A stretch of DNA of 64,000 nt from an uncultured Prevotellaceae bacterium. Lineage in GTDB: Bacteria > Bacteroidota > Bacteroidia > Bacteroidales > Bacteroidaceae. Where the stretch lies: positions 1 through 64,000 of the forward strand of contig ONCZ01000012.1 of NCBI GenBank assembly GCA_900316445.1, given 5' to 3'. Positions 25,186 to 33,886 of the stretch are shown here, in pieces. The number at the start of each line of letters is the position of its first letter. Position 1 is the first letter of the stretch. Made by a program: the position numbers and the translations under genes. The notes below the pieces were generated by a model. The model had not been told where the DNA came from. It was given only the letters and a program-made list of their open reading frames with translations, and ran no database searches.

Positions 25186-27696
25186 TTATTTCACTAAATT
25201 GACGACAGAAATCAACAAAGTCAAGAGCGTAGCCATAGAGGTTCCGACGGCTCCAACCTGTCCAATGACCTCACTGGCGGTCGTCGTCTTAGATGGCACG
25301 ATAATCTCACAACCTGGTTCTATCCTGGCTTTCTTGGCTTTCGACACCGTACCATTCTGATAGACTACAAAGGTACGGGATTTCTTGGCACGGCTACCGA
25401 AGCCACCAGCCTGATTCACATACCACTTGTATTTTTTACCATCACTATATGCCACCGTATTCGGATACATCACATTACCGTTGATCTTCACCGTTCCGTT
25501 ATATTCTGGCACAATCAGACGGTCACCTTCCTTCAAAGTAACATCATAGTCAGAGCCCGGATTAGCCAGGGCCTTATCCAACTCGATACCAACAGAATAT
25601 CGTACCGTATCGTTCTCCACACTGTCACGCGCCTGATTGATATCGTAATCAGCAGCCTCTTCATCCTGCATCACCATATCCAATCCTGAGTTCTGACCTT
25701 TCTGACGAACCAAGTCCAACACCTGACGGTTACGGAATTTTTCGTCTTCTGTCATCACACGCTCGATACGAGCACCACGGATATATGCCTGATCTGTCAC
25801 CCCTCCTGCAGCTTTCACAAGATTAGAGATGCGTTGGTTCTTAGTTGTCAGAGCATAGTTTCCAGGGAAAAGGACTTCGCCTTCAATCAACACATTCCGC
25901 TGTGGCTGATAGGCAGGGCTGCGACGTATATATACTTCGTCGTATGGTTCCAATGTAAAACTACGGTCACCATCGACTACCAAACCATTTTTCACCGTAA
26001 ACGAATACATATTGGCGATCTCATCAGAAGCCTGTGTTGCTCCAGGATCAGAAATGCGTCTTGATACGTCTACACGAGCCGTTGAGGCAGCATCTGTCAA
26101 GCCACCAGCCTGCAAAATGAAGTCTTCTATCGTCTCGTCTTCTGCATATTCATAGACACCAGGCATCTGAACCTCACCATGGATTGTAATGATACGCTCA
26201 TTGAGCGTCTCACTGCGGAAGGGAATAAAAAGAATATCCTCATTCTCCAACGGCATATCAGCCACGGTACCAGCTATGATGCCCTCAACATCCACAGAAA
26301 GCACCTTGCGTATGCGGTCTGGCTTCATGCGATGGAGTACTGCATGTACAGAGAAAGCATCCTCAGTCAAACCACCTGCACTTTCAATCAAAGAACGAAC
26401 GGTACTATTCGAGGTTCCCCAATCGTACATACCAGGATGGAAGACTGCACCCTTGATTTGCACAGTGTTCGTATAACGTTCAAGAATAGAGTCAACAGTC
26501 ACCGAGTCACCGTCCATAAGTTTGAAACTACTCATGTCAAACTCGGGAACATTATGGGCAGAATAATGCTCACCCGAAACTCGATTAACCTGTATGCCCT
26601 TCTTATATGCCTTAGCAGAGAAACCACCAGCATACTTAAGCAATGTAGCCAAACTCTCACCCTTACGCATTTCATAAGCCATCGGACGTTTGACCTGTCC
26701 CGTAATGTCAACGAGGCAGTCGTATGCACCAACCACGATAACGTCATTGTCTTCCAGACGGACATTACCAGTCAATTTGCCATTAAGGATATAATCGTAT
26801 ACGTCAACCACCGTCAACTGATGACCGCCTCTGTAAACTTTGATGTTACGAAGCGTACCAACGCCTGTGACACCACCTGCCATATATATAGCATGGAACA
26901 CGGTGGAGAAGGCAGAAAGCGTATATGTACCAGGGGCTGTCACCTCACCCATTACATTGACCATGATGGTGCGGGTCTGTCCTACAGTCATTTTGATACT
27001 TGAACTCTTATAGCGTTGTCCGAGTTGTTCTTTAATCTTTGCATTAGCACCTGTCACCGTCAGTCCTGCGATATGGATAGGGCCATAGCCGCTTACCGTG
27101 ATGGTTCCATCAGGTGAGACCTCCAACGACTCAGACTTTTGGGAGGCACCATAGATGTCAATGTTTACATGGTCACCAGGGCCAACAACATAATTGGCAG
27201 GAGTGGCGATATTCATGGTCGGCTCAAAAGTCAGCATACGCTTGTTAAAGATGTCACGGCCAAAGACGCGCTTGCCGTTTATCATCGTGCTCATACTATC
27301 AGGCAGATAGACATTCGGTCGTTCCGCAATATCCTCTATCTCTCCTGCTGCACCCATGGCAAAGGCGTTGGTAGGAGAATAAAGCGGATTACCCTGGGCA
27401 TCAACCATCACCGAGCCATTGCTTTTACGAAGACGGCTGCTCCCGTCAACAGAACCGCCACTGGTGCTTGATGTCGATTGTGAGGAAACCTGCCCAGCAT
27501 TAACCTGCTGTCGCACACGCTGCAACTGTTTCATGTCAACACCGCGCTGCATCAGCTTAATCGCAATTTGCGACTGGGAGGTTCCTGCTTTCACCTCCCT
27601 CTGGATGTACTTCAACACTTGAGCGTCACTCATGCCCTGCGCATGCGCCAGCACCGCACTGAACAAGAGCAACATAGTCAAAACAAATTTATTCAT
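25186..27696 (-). CDS. wza: polysaccharide export outer-membrane protein, SLBB type (Wza-like)
   Basis: 836 residues. Signal peptide MNKFVLTMLLLFSAVLAHAQ, a helical and Ser/Gln-rich stretch (about 20-90), the export domain beginning near residue 165 (YVVGPGDHVNIDIYGASQ), then about six SLBB-like repeats, each with an I-x-G-x-V-x-x-P-G-x-Y pattern (for example VMGEVTAPGTYTL, IKGAVFHPGMYDWG, IEGEVLFPGNYAL). The C-terminus is hydrophobic (VGTSMATLLTLLISVV). It probably forms the outer-membrane export channel. First structural gene of the locus, 44 nt after upxY. Confidence 0.92.
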   Translation of the reverse strand: MNKFVLTMLLLFSAVLAHAQGMSDAQVLKYIQREVKAGTSQSQIAIKLMQRGVDMKQLQRVRQQVNAGQVSSQSTSSTSGGSVDGSSRLRKSNGSVMVDAQGNPLYSPTNAFAMGAAGEIEDIAERPNVYLPDSMSTMINGKRVFGRDIFNKRMLTFEPTMNIATPANYVVGPGDHVNIDIYGASQKSESLEVSPDGTITVSGYGPIHIAGLTVTGANAKIKEQLGQRYKSSSIKMTVGQTRTIMVNVMGEVTAPGTYTLSAFSTVFHAIYMAGGVTGVGTLRNIKVYRGGHQLTVVDVYDYILNGKLTGNVRLEDNDVIVVGAYDCLVDITGQVKRPMAYEMRKGESLATLLKYAGGFSAKAYKKGIQVNRVSGEHYSAHNVPEFDMSSFKLMDGDSVTVDSILERYTNTVQIKGAVFHPGMYDWGTSNSTVRSLIESAGGLTEDAFSVHAVLHRMKPDRIRKVLSVDVEGIIAGTVADMPLENEDILFIPFRSETLNERIITIHGEVQMPGVYEYAEDETIEDFILQAGGLTDAASTARVDVSRRISDPGATQASDEIANMYSFTVKNGLVVDGDRSFTLEPYDEVYIRRSPAYQPQRNVLIEGEVLFPGNYALTTKNQRISNLVKAAGGVTDQAYIRGARIERVMTEDEKFRNRQVLDLVRQKGQNSGLDMVMQDEEAADYDINQARDSVENDTVRYSVGIELDKALANPGSDYDVTLKEGDRLIVPEYNGTVKINGNVMYPNTVAYSDGKKYKWYVNQAGGFGSRAKKSRTFVVYQNGTVSKAKKARIEPGCEIIVPSKTTTASEVIGQVGAVGTSMATLLTLLISVVNLVK

Positions 27697-27740
27697 AATC
27701 GATTATAATAATTATTTCCAAACAGAATGGCATCAAAGCC

Positions 27741-28271
27741 TCAGACTGGTTTACAGAACCAACGGGTGATGCGTAACTCGACACTCACACCAGCAATAGT
27801 CTTTACGAACCAGTATTTCTTTTGTTTCCTGTATAACCTGCCATGAACACCTGCAAAGGGGCCATGGATGATCTCGACTTCCTTTCCGACTTCCGGCTCA
27901 TTCTCCTGCTGGATAATGCTGACCCGCTGTTCAAAAGCAGGATCGCACAGCATTCGGAACTCCATCATCTCTCTGTTGGAGATTTCTACCGGACGGTCTG
28001 TATCCCGATGTTTCAGAATGTAAAGGGGGGTGGCGCATTTGGCGAGCAGGGAAACCAATTGTTTCATGGGTATCTCAAGCTCAACAAACACGTAATTATG
28101 AATGACTGGTACCAAAACCCGATGGGGTTTAAGGTCGTCACCAGCCTGCTTTTCTGAGTATCGCATCGGGATAAAGCACGTCAAGCCTTCCTGCTTCAGG
28201 AAGTCACTCACCATCATTTCATGTCTGTTGAAGGTGCGAATCACCGTCCAAATCTTATCGTTCTTTTGCAT
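27741..28271 (-). CDS. upxY: UpxY-family transcription antiterminator (NusG-like)
   Basis: A locus-specific NusG paralogue that lets RNA polymerase read through the capsule operon. 176 residues from the ATG at 28271 (MQKNDKIWTVIRTFNRHE); a GTG ten codons earlier is an alternative. The NGN domain covers about 1-110 and a KOW motif lies near 130-155 (VGKEVEIIHGPFAGVHGRLYR). As in Bacteroides, it is the first gene of the capsule operon. No UpxZ-like partner gene is present beside it, and I found no inverted repeats that would mark an invertible promoter. Confidence 0.93.
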   Translation of the reverse strand: MQKNDKIWTVIRTFNRHEMMVSDFLKQEGLTCFIPMRYSEKQAGDDLKPHRVLVPVIHNYVFVELEIPMKQLVSLLAKCATPLYILKHRDTDRPVEISNREMMEFRMLCDPAFEQRVSIIQQENEPEVGKEVEIIHGPFAGVHGRLYRKQKKYWFVKTIAGVSVELRITRWFCKPV

Positions 28272-28480
28272 TTTCTTCCCTTCCTCCGGCAAGGCGAACA
28301 CCCCACCAGAAGTTATTTAACATTCTGACCATCAAGGATATAGGCAGTCTTACCCCCTCCGCCGGAGAGCTGAAGGCTCGCAGATTATATAGGAATCGAC
28401 TTTCTATAACGGGAAAATTACACATTTTTCCCGACATGACCAAAAATAAAAGGGTCAAAATACATATTTATATATAAAAA
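28272..28480 (-). promoter_or_regulatory. leader and candidate promoter of the capsule operon
   Basis: The minus strand has TATTTTTG (28441-28448), a match to TAnnTTTG, about 170 nt before upxY, without a good -33 box. The long leader contains a GC-rich hairpin-forming stretch (28350-28381). A long leader is what UpxY-type antitermination acts on. Bases 28480-28560 are AT-rich with no other feature. Confidence 0.45.
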
Positions 28481-28561
28481 ATTAATTTTCTTGCAATTTC
28501 CCTAGTGAATGAGGAAAATGGCCAATCTGACAATTTAAGAGATTTTGTAAAGAAATATAGA

Positions 28562-28588
28562 TCCTGCTTTCTAAACAAAAAAGCAGGA
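28562..28588 (-). terminator. terminator after mnmA
   Basis: An 8-9 bp hairpin, TCCTGCTTT/AAAGCAGGA, directly follows the mnmA stop. It separates the mnmA/DUF4421 transcript from the capsule promoter. Confidence 0.65.
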
Positions 28589-28593
28589 ACTCT

Positions 28594-29673
28594 CTATATA
28601 GTAATCTCACCAGAGCCCAGACAACGATAATGGTCTTTATCGTAAACGACACAGAACTGTCCTGGTGCCACCCCATGTATTCGTTCCTTTGCATGAACCA
28701 CATAGCTATTGTCGCCCGTCTTTTCCAACGTAGCAGGCAGATAGCCTGGGGTATGACGGATCTTAAAGGTAATTTCCTGCGGCAGTCTGTCTGAAGTGAG
28801 CCAATGATAATCATGCACTTTAAAGTCCTGCTGATAGGCCGTGTCAGGGTCGTAACCATGAGACACATAGAGGATATTCCGCTCAACGTCCTTCTTTACA
28901 ACGAACCAAGGTCCACCGCTGAAACCCATACCCTTACGCTGTCCGATGGTATGGAACCACAACCCCTTATGCTCTCCGATGCGCTTACCCGTTTCCAACT
29001 CTATCACATCGCCTGGATGCTCACCAAGATAGCGACGGATATAGTCGTTATAGTTCACTTTCCCCAGGAAACAGATACCCTGCGAATCCTTACGGCGGGC
29101 ATTCACCAGATGTTCGCGTTCTGCAATCTGGCGCACCTCATCTTTCACATAGTGCCCAATGGGGAAGAGCGCCTTTTTCAGCTGCCAGTCATAGATTTGG
29201 GCAAGAAAGTCCGTCTGATCCTTCACGGGGTCAGGACTGGTGCAAAGCCATTTCCTGCCCTCGTCGTCAATCTCCGTCTGGGCATAATGGCCTGTGGCTA
29301 TAAGATCGTAATCATGTCCGCATTTTTCATCAAAAGCACCAAACTTTATCAGACGATTGCACATCACATCAGGATTGGGCGTCAAGCCAGAACGTACCTT
29401 ATCCATCGTATATTTCGTCACCTGATCCCAATATTCACGATGGCAGTCAATCACCTCCAGCCGACAACCGTACTTATGTGCCACAGCCGTAGCCATCTCA
29501 AGATCCTCCTCTGACGAACAGTCCCACTCCTCCTTTTCCTCAGGACCTATCTTGATATAAAAGCAATCAGGATGGAGGCCGAGGCGTGCAAATTCATACA
29601 CCACGACACTACTGTCGACGCCGCCAGAAAGCAGCACGGCAATTTTCTTATCCCTCAGTTCCTCAGTCCACAT
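28594..29673 (-). CDS. mnmA: tRNA-specific 2-thiouridylase MnmA
   Basis: Thiolates U34 of Lys, Glu and Gln tRNAs using sulfur relayed by persulfide donors. 359 residues, normal length. PP-loop IAVLLSGGVDSSVV near 10-24, LTPNPDVMCNRLIKFG with the first catalytic Cys near 100, DQTDFLAQIYDWQL, and DSQGICFLGK with the second Cys near 200. A C-terminal beta domain with GMGFSGGPWFVVKKD follows. Five nucleotides separate it from the upstream DUF4421 gene, so the two are probably co-transcribed. Confidence 0.96.
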   Translation of the reverse strand: MWTEELRDKKIAVLLSGGVDSSVVVYEFARLGLHPDCFYIKIGPEEKEEWDCSSEEDLEMATAVAHKYGCRLEVIDCHREYWDQVTKYTMDKVRSGLTPNPDVMCNRLIKFGAFDEKCGHDYDLIATGHYAQTEIDDEGRKWLCTSPDPVKDQTDFLAQIYDWQLKKALFPIGHYVKDEVRQIAEREHLVNARRKDSQGICFLGKVNYNDYIRRYLGEHPGDVIELETGKRIGEHKGLWFHTIGQRKGMGFSGGPWFVVKKDVERNILYVSHGYDPDTAYQQDFKVHDYHWLTSDRLPQEITFKIRHTPGYLPATLEKTGDNSYVVHAKERIHGVAPGQFCVVYDKDHYRCLGSGEITI

Positions 29674-29678
29674 TATTC

Positions 29679-30872
29679 TTAAAATCTGAATCCCAATGAG
29701 GCATAGGCCGTCCAGTCTGATAATCGCCCATCGCCTTCGTCATTGCTATAACGGAAGCGGTTGTAATGACCATATACCCTGAGATAGAAATTGCTCCAAT
29801 TATAAACCAGCGACATACGGGCATCGAAATTCCAGGTCACTCGGTTGTTTGTAGAATATTCATCCTCCTCAACAACTTTATAATTGCCGTCGTAGTCGAA
29901 ATTTTCGCTGTCAAAAAGAGCCGCCTCATAAACGCTGACCCCATTATGGTCCTGAGTGTCGTAGTAATAGACGTTCGTCTTATTATAAAAGGTAAGCATC
30001 GGCATACACATCGCGCTGACGAGCCATCCTCGGGCTGGCACCCAGTTGTAGGCATAGCCGACACCCACGTTGGCTTGCGTAAACTTCATTTTACCGATTC
30101 CTCTCATCATCAGTATCAGCGGCCAGCACGAGTCTTCATCATAAGCCACGCTGCTGTGATAGTACATCACCCCAGCCGCAAGCGATCCGGCAGAACGGCG
30201 CTGGATAAGCGACTGGTCGTAGGCTGCCGCATAAGAGAAGTGCTTGCCGTTAAACATATAATAGCCGTCAAGAAAAAGCGAACGGACTCGGACAGGATCG
30301 TCAAGCGGGACTTTCTCACCACCAGCAGACACCTCGCCTACTGAGGCAAACGAGTATGCCACATACGGTGTATGGCAACGATAGGTGCTGATACGCAGAT
30401 TGATGCCAAAGCTGCCGCCCATCGCTCCGAAGGAGAATGTGGAGCCTTCACCGCCCAGTTGCTTGGAGATACCTATACCATAGCCTCTGTAGCCAGCCCA
30501 GACGCCCAAAGACACAGGGTAACCATTGTCTGTATCGGTTGAAATACGGCCATCAAGGAGATCTTCAAAAGACCAGTCAGCCTCCATATTCAGGGAAGAA
30601 TGACTTACCGACGTACGGGCTTCCACAGACCACGATTTCTTGGGCTGCTCGATATAACTGCGGTCGACGGTGGCTACAGCCGATGAGTCGATGAGTGTCT
30701 TCACCCAATAGAAGGGCTGGAGCAGCACGGGCTTCCCTTTGGCAGAATCGGATGCCATATGGAACAAATTGCCGCTCTTTTGGGCAGGAACCGGAATGGT
30801 GGCCGCAATGTCCTGTGCCACAGCTATCAGGGGCATCAGGGCTATCATCAGAAGCAAATATCTTTTTCGCAT
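29679..30872 (-). CDS. DUF4421 family outer-membrane beta-barrel-like protein
   Basis: 397 residues from the ATG at 30872, which begins a clear signal peptide (MRKRYLLLMIALMPLIAVAQ). The DUF4421 pattern is seen in SYIEQPKKSWSVEARTSVSH, followed by many alternating aromatic/polar strands and a final strand ending in F (ASLGFRF), as in outer-membrane barrels. The function is unknown. It lies upstream of mnmA, on the same transcript by spacing. Confidence 0.85.
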   Translation of the reverse strand: MRKRYLLLMIALMPLIAVAQDIAATIPVPAQKSGNLFHMASDSAKGKPVLLQPFYWVKTLIDSSAVATVDRSYIEQPKKSWSVEARTSVSHSSLNMEADWSFEDLLDGRISTDTDNGYPVSLGVWAGYRGYGIGISKQLGGEGSTFSFGAMGGSFGINLRISTYRCHTPYVAYSFASVGEVSAGGEKVPLDDPVRVRSLFLDGYYMFNGKHFSYAAAYDQSLIQRRSAGSLAAGVMYYHSSVAYDEDSCWPLILMMRGIGKMKFTQANVGVGYAYNWVPARGWLVSAMCMPMLTFYNKTNVYYYDTQDHNGVSVYEAALFDSENFDYDGNYKVVEEDEYSTNNRVTWNFDARMSLVYNWSNFYLRVYGHYNRFRYSNDEGDGRLSDWTAYASLGFRF

Positions 30873-30899
30873 ATTGACTATTACATATAGATTCGGGCA

Positions 30900-30907
30900 C
30901 AAAGGTA
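30900..30907 (-). promoter_or_regulatory. -7 box for the DUF4421/mnmA transcript
   Basis: TACCTTTG on the minus strand, 28 nt before the ATG at 30872. The -33 position has no match. Confidence 0.6.
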
Positions 30908-30955
30908 GTGAAAAAATCCCACTTAACGAAGAGAATGGGGATAAAACATGTTAAA

Positions 30956-31269
30956 CAGTCACGGTCACAAATGTGACCATGTGACCTATCAGGATAGAAA
31001 GTAAAGGAAATGTGTAAATTATTTTCAAACATAAGCGTCTCAAACAAAGCACCTTTGTATCTATTTGATTTACAAGAAGTTACGAATCTCAGATTTTCAT
31101 GCCTTTAAACTCGGACTTTACTGCCTTTAAAGTGGAACTTTCATGCCTATAAACTCCGACTTTAAACGGCATTTTCTCCGAGTTTTCAGGAAGGAATAAA
31201 AATATGTAAAGACATTTTACTTGTTCTTCAAACAAAAAGGTCACATGGTCACACTTGTGACTGTGACCA
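30956..31269. repeat. long inverted repeat enclosing a 22-nt-period array
   Basis: The arms at 30956-30987 and 31238-31269 match in 28 of 32 positions when one is inverted; each carries GTCACA-N2-TGTGAC-type palindromes. Inside, four exact 22-nt units start at 31093, 31115, 31137 and 31159; three carry TGCCTTTAAA or TGCCTATAAA and the last the inverted AAACGGCAT. The element lies between divergent genes. No reading frame or transposase is present. Confidence 0.8.
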
Positions 31270-31366
31270 TTTCGGACATGAACCTCATCTTGCATCCCAA
31301 AAGTCCTTTTTGTTTAAATCATGTTAAAACTTCAGCAAAATCCATTGCGGATTCAGAAAAAGTTCA

Positions 31367-31374
31367 TATCTTTG
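31367..31374 (+). promoter_or_regulatory. promoter of the SPFH operon
   Basis: TATCTTTG with ATTG at 31344-31347 (19-nt spacer), 36 nt before the ATG at 31411. Confidence 0.65.
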
Positions 31375-31410
31375 CGATATCAAATTGATATCATTCTAAA
31401 CTTAATCATT

Positions 31411-32376
31411 ATGGAGAATAAAGAATTTGCATTCAAGGGAACGGTGATGAACGGGTTTCTGGCATTGTTCATCAACATCGTTGTGATGGTTTTGGCCATC
31501 GCTGGCATTGTGTACAGCATCATCACGCTCGACAACAGCGACGGCAATTATGGCGGCTGGGAGTTGGGCGGCAGTCTGGTGTTGCTCCTTATAAATATAA
31601 TAATGTGGTTCGGACTGATGATGCTGGAGCCCAACGAGGCCAAAGTGACTACATGGTTCGGCAAGTACAGCGGCACGTTCTCAAAGACGGGATTCTACTG
31701 GATCTGCCCCTTCTACGGCACAAAAAAAGTATCGCTGCGAGCCCGCAACCTCGACGCCGAGCCCATCAAGGTGAACGATAAGACGGGCAATCCCGTGATG
31801 ATAGGCTTAGTGCTCGTGTGGAAGCTGAAGGACACGTATAAGGCACTTTTCGAGGTGGACTCCCAGACGATGGCCTCCAATCCCAACACCGTCGGCTCAG
31901 ACACGAAAGGACTGATGAACGCTCTGGAGAATTTCGTACGAGTGCAGAGTGATGCAGCCTTGCGTCAGGTGGCTGGTCAGTATGCCTACGACGATGAGGA
32001 CTCAAAGGCTGGGGAACCTACGTTGCGCTCAAGTGCCGATGAAATCAACGAACAACTGGAGCAGAAGCTTGACGAACGTCTGGCGCTTGCAGGTATCGAG
32101 GTCGTTGAGGCCCGCATCAACTACCTCGCCTATGCCCCAGAGATTGCAGCTGTGATGCTGCGTCGCCAGCAGGCCTCGGCCATCATCACCGCCCGTGAGA
32201 AGATCGTCGAGGGAGCCGTCTCGATGGTGAAGATGGCGCTCGACAAGCTTTCCAACGAGAACATCGTCGACCTCGATGACGACAAGAAGGCTGCGATGGT
32301 GAGCAATCTGCTCGTGGTGCTCTGTGGCGACGAGTCTGCACAACCTGTCGTAAACACAGGAACGCTGAATCATTAA
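31411..32376 (+). CDS. SPFH/Band 7 domain membrane protein
   Basis: A stomatin/flotillin-like protein that may organise membrane domains. 321 residues from the ATG at 31411 (MENKEFAFKGTVMNGF). Two N-terminal membrane helices (about 15-40 and 52-75), then the SPFH domain beginning LEPNEAKVTTWFGKYSGTF and ending near 290 (IEVVEARINYLAYAPEIAAVML followed by QQASAIITAREKIVEGAV). The next gene, an Arc-type DNA-binding protein, starts 3 nt after the stop. The exact role is unknown. Confidence 0.9.
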   Translation: MENKEFAFKGTVMNGFLALFINIVVMVLAIAGIVYSIITLDNSDGNYGGWELGGSLVLLLINIIMWFGLMMLEPNEAKVTTWFGKYSGTFSKTGFYWICPFYGTKKVSLRARNLDAEPIKVNDKTGNPVMIGLVLVWKLKDTYKALFEVDSQTMASNPNTVGSDTKGLMNALENFVRVQSDAALRQVAGQYAYDDEDSKAGEPTLRSSADEINEQLEQKLDERLALAGIEVVEARINYLAYAPEIAAVMLRRQQASAIITAREKIVEGAVSMVKMALDKLSNENIVDLDDDKKAAMVSNLLVVLCGDESAQPVVNTGTLNH

Positions 32377-32379
32377 TCT

Positions 32380-32568
32380 ATGGCAGACAAGAGCACCAAG
32401 AGTTTTATCCTCCGCGTCGACGCTGAAACGATGAGCGCTATAGAGGCCTGGGCTGCAGACGAGTTCCGCAGCACCAACGGCCAGCTGCAATGGATCATCA
32501 CCGAGGCTCTGCGCAAAGCCAAGCGTCTGCCCAAGAAAAAGCAAAGCAATGGAACAGAACAACTTTGA
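32380..32568 (+). CDS. Arc-type ribbon-helix-helix protein
   Basis: 62 residues. KSFILRVDAETMSAIEAWAADEF followed by RSTNGQLQWIITEALRKA is a ribbon plus two helices as in Arc/MetJ. It starts 3 nt after the SPFH gene and overlaps the next gene by 20 nt, so it is translated with them. It may regulate its own operon, or the name may hide a scaffold role; neither can be decided from sequence. Confidence 0.88.
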   Translation: MADKSTKSFILRVDAETMSAIEAWAADEFRSTNGQLQWIITEALRKAKRLPKKKQSNGTEQL

Positions 32569-33871
32569 CATCAAGAAGATTAAGGTGCATCGCACCACAG
32601 AGGCAACCGTCTTTGAAATCGTGTTTGTCCTGACGGCCCTCATCGTCTGGGGACTGATCATTTGGATGGTTCATCGTGCGCCAGACATCGTGCCCACCCA
32701 TTTCGATGCTTCAGGGAAGCCGAATGCATACGGTTCGCCTACAGGAGTCACCATTCCCTGTGTACTCCTGACAATAGGAGCCGTCGTCTGTATGGTATGC
32801 GCCTATTTCCCACGACACATCAATATGCCCTTCGAAATCAGGAACATCCGTCAGGTGGAACAATGCATCCGGCTACTTAGGGTGACAGGCATCACATTCC
32901 TGTTGATACCTCTGGCTTTGGCCTATACCATGCTAGGCATGAGTTCACCGTCTGCCATTCCCATCTTGGCAACCGTCGGCCTCATCCTCGTGGAAACTGT
33001 CTTGTTACAACTCTCGATCGTCGTATCAGAGAAAGGAGCCGAGCTCCAGAGCATCAAGGATGCAAACGGTAAGGAATATCTGTGGCAGGGAGATCCGGCA
33101 TTCTGGCCTCGCCGCTCACCCATTCTGTTCCCCATCGTCTGCAGCGTGAATAACGACACTTATACTGTCGATGGAAAGGAATACCACTTGCCTCGTCACG
33201 GATTTGCCCGCGACACCGATTTCAAGCTCATCGCCCAAGGCGATCGCAAGATCACTTTCGCCCTCGAATCGTCAGCAGAGACAAAGCAGGTCTATCCCTA
33301 CGACTTTACTCTCAGCGTCAGCTATGTCCTTGATAATAATAAAATAGGTGTCATCTGGCACGTCCATAATACTGACACCCAAGAGATCCATTTCCAGATA
33401 GGCGGCCATCCTGCTTTCAACATTCCAGGCATGAAGGCCGGCGAGAACCAGTATGGCCGTATCCGTCTTGACAATGAGGAGCCGATGGATGCCCTCCACA
33501 GCTATGGAGACGGTTCGCACGAGATGGATGAAGTGCCATTCATCGAGGCAGAGAATGGCATAATGGAGTTCACAGACAACACCTGGCGTAACGACTCCAT
33601 CAAAATCCACAAATGCCAGTTACATCGCGCAGAACTATTAGGTGCTGGTGGCGATCCAGAGGTGATTGTCACCTTCCGCACTCCCGTCATCGCCTTCTGG
33701 AGTCCTTTCGGCAAGCAGGCACCTTTCGTCTGCATCGAGCCTTGGTACGGCATTGGCGATCCCCGCAGCTTCAAGGGTGAGTTCAAGGACAAGCCTCTGA
33801 TGAACCACTTGCAGCCAGGAGCCTCGTTCATGTCGAGATATGATATCTGTATTAAAGGAGAGAAGGAGTAA
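32549..33871 (+). CDS. DUF1648 membrane domain fused to an aldose 1-epimerase-like domain
   Basis: 440 residues. Residues 1-150 are a DUF1648-type membrane protein with four helices (PDIVPTHFDASGKPNAYGS is the DUF1648 motif). From about residue 155 the sequence becomes a LacX-type mutarotase (SIVVSEKGAELQSIKDANG, GDPAFWPRRSPILFP, HGFARDTDF, IGGHPAFNIP with the catalytic His, CIEPWYGIGD with the catalytic Glu). These are normally separate proteins. The join, at LVETVLLQLSIVV, lacks a start codon for the second part, so either a deletion fused two genes or the mutarotase is membrane-tethered here. The C-terminal GEKE and the stop come from a repeat. Confidence 0.88.
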   Translation: MEQNNFDIKKIKVHRTTEATVFEIVFVLTALIVWGLIIWMVHRAPDIVPTHFDASGKPNAYGSPTGVTIPCVLLTIGAVVCMVCAYFPRHINMPFEIRNIRQVEQCIRLLRVTGITFLLIPLALAYTMLGMSSPSAIPILATVGLILVETVLLQLSIVVSEKGAELQSIKDANGKEYLWQGDPAFWPRRSPILFPIVCSVNNDTYTVDGKEYHLPRHGFARDTDFKLIAQGDRKITFALESSAETKQVYPYDFTLSVSYVLDNNKIGVIWHVHNTDTQEIHFQIGGHPAFNIPGMKAGENQYGRIRLDNEEPMDALHSYGDGSHEMDEVPFIEAENGIMEFTDNTWRNDSIKIHKCQLHRAELLGAGGDPEVIVTFRTPVIAFWSPFGKQAPFVCIEPWYGIGDPRSFKGEFKDKPLMNHLQPGASFMSRYDICIKGEKE

Positions 33872-33883
33872 GGAGAGAAGGAG
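33857..33883. repeat. GGAGAGAAGGAG intercistronic repeat, copy 3
   Basis: Identical over 27 nt to the capsule-locus copies at 10921-10952 and 12884-12910. The upstream stop TAA (33869-33871) lies in its centre; the next ATG follows 4 nt after it. Confidence 0.9.
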
Positions 33884-33886
33884 AAC

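Noticed and set aside
28272-28480. Invertible promoter of the capsule locus
   Set aside because: No pair of inverted repeats flanking the promoter could be found, and no invertase is nearby.
28482-28886. 134-residue reading frame on the minus strand
   Set aside because: Overlaps the mnmA 3' end and its terminator in another frame; no family resemblance.
30949-31328. CATGTTAAA direct repeats flanking the inverted-repeat element as a target-site duplication
   Set aside because: The left copy touches the left arm but the right copy is about 50 nt outside the right arm, so it does not mark an insertion boundary.
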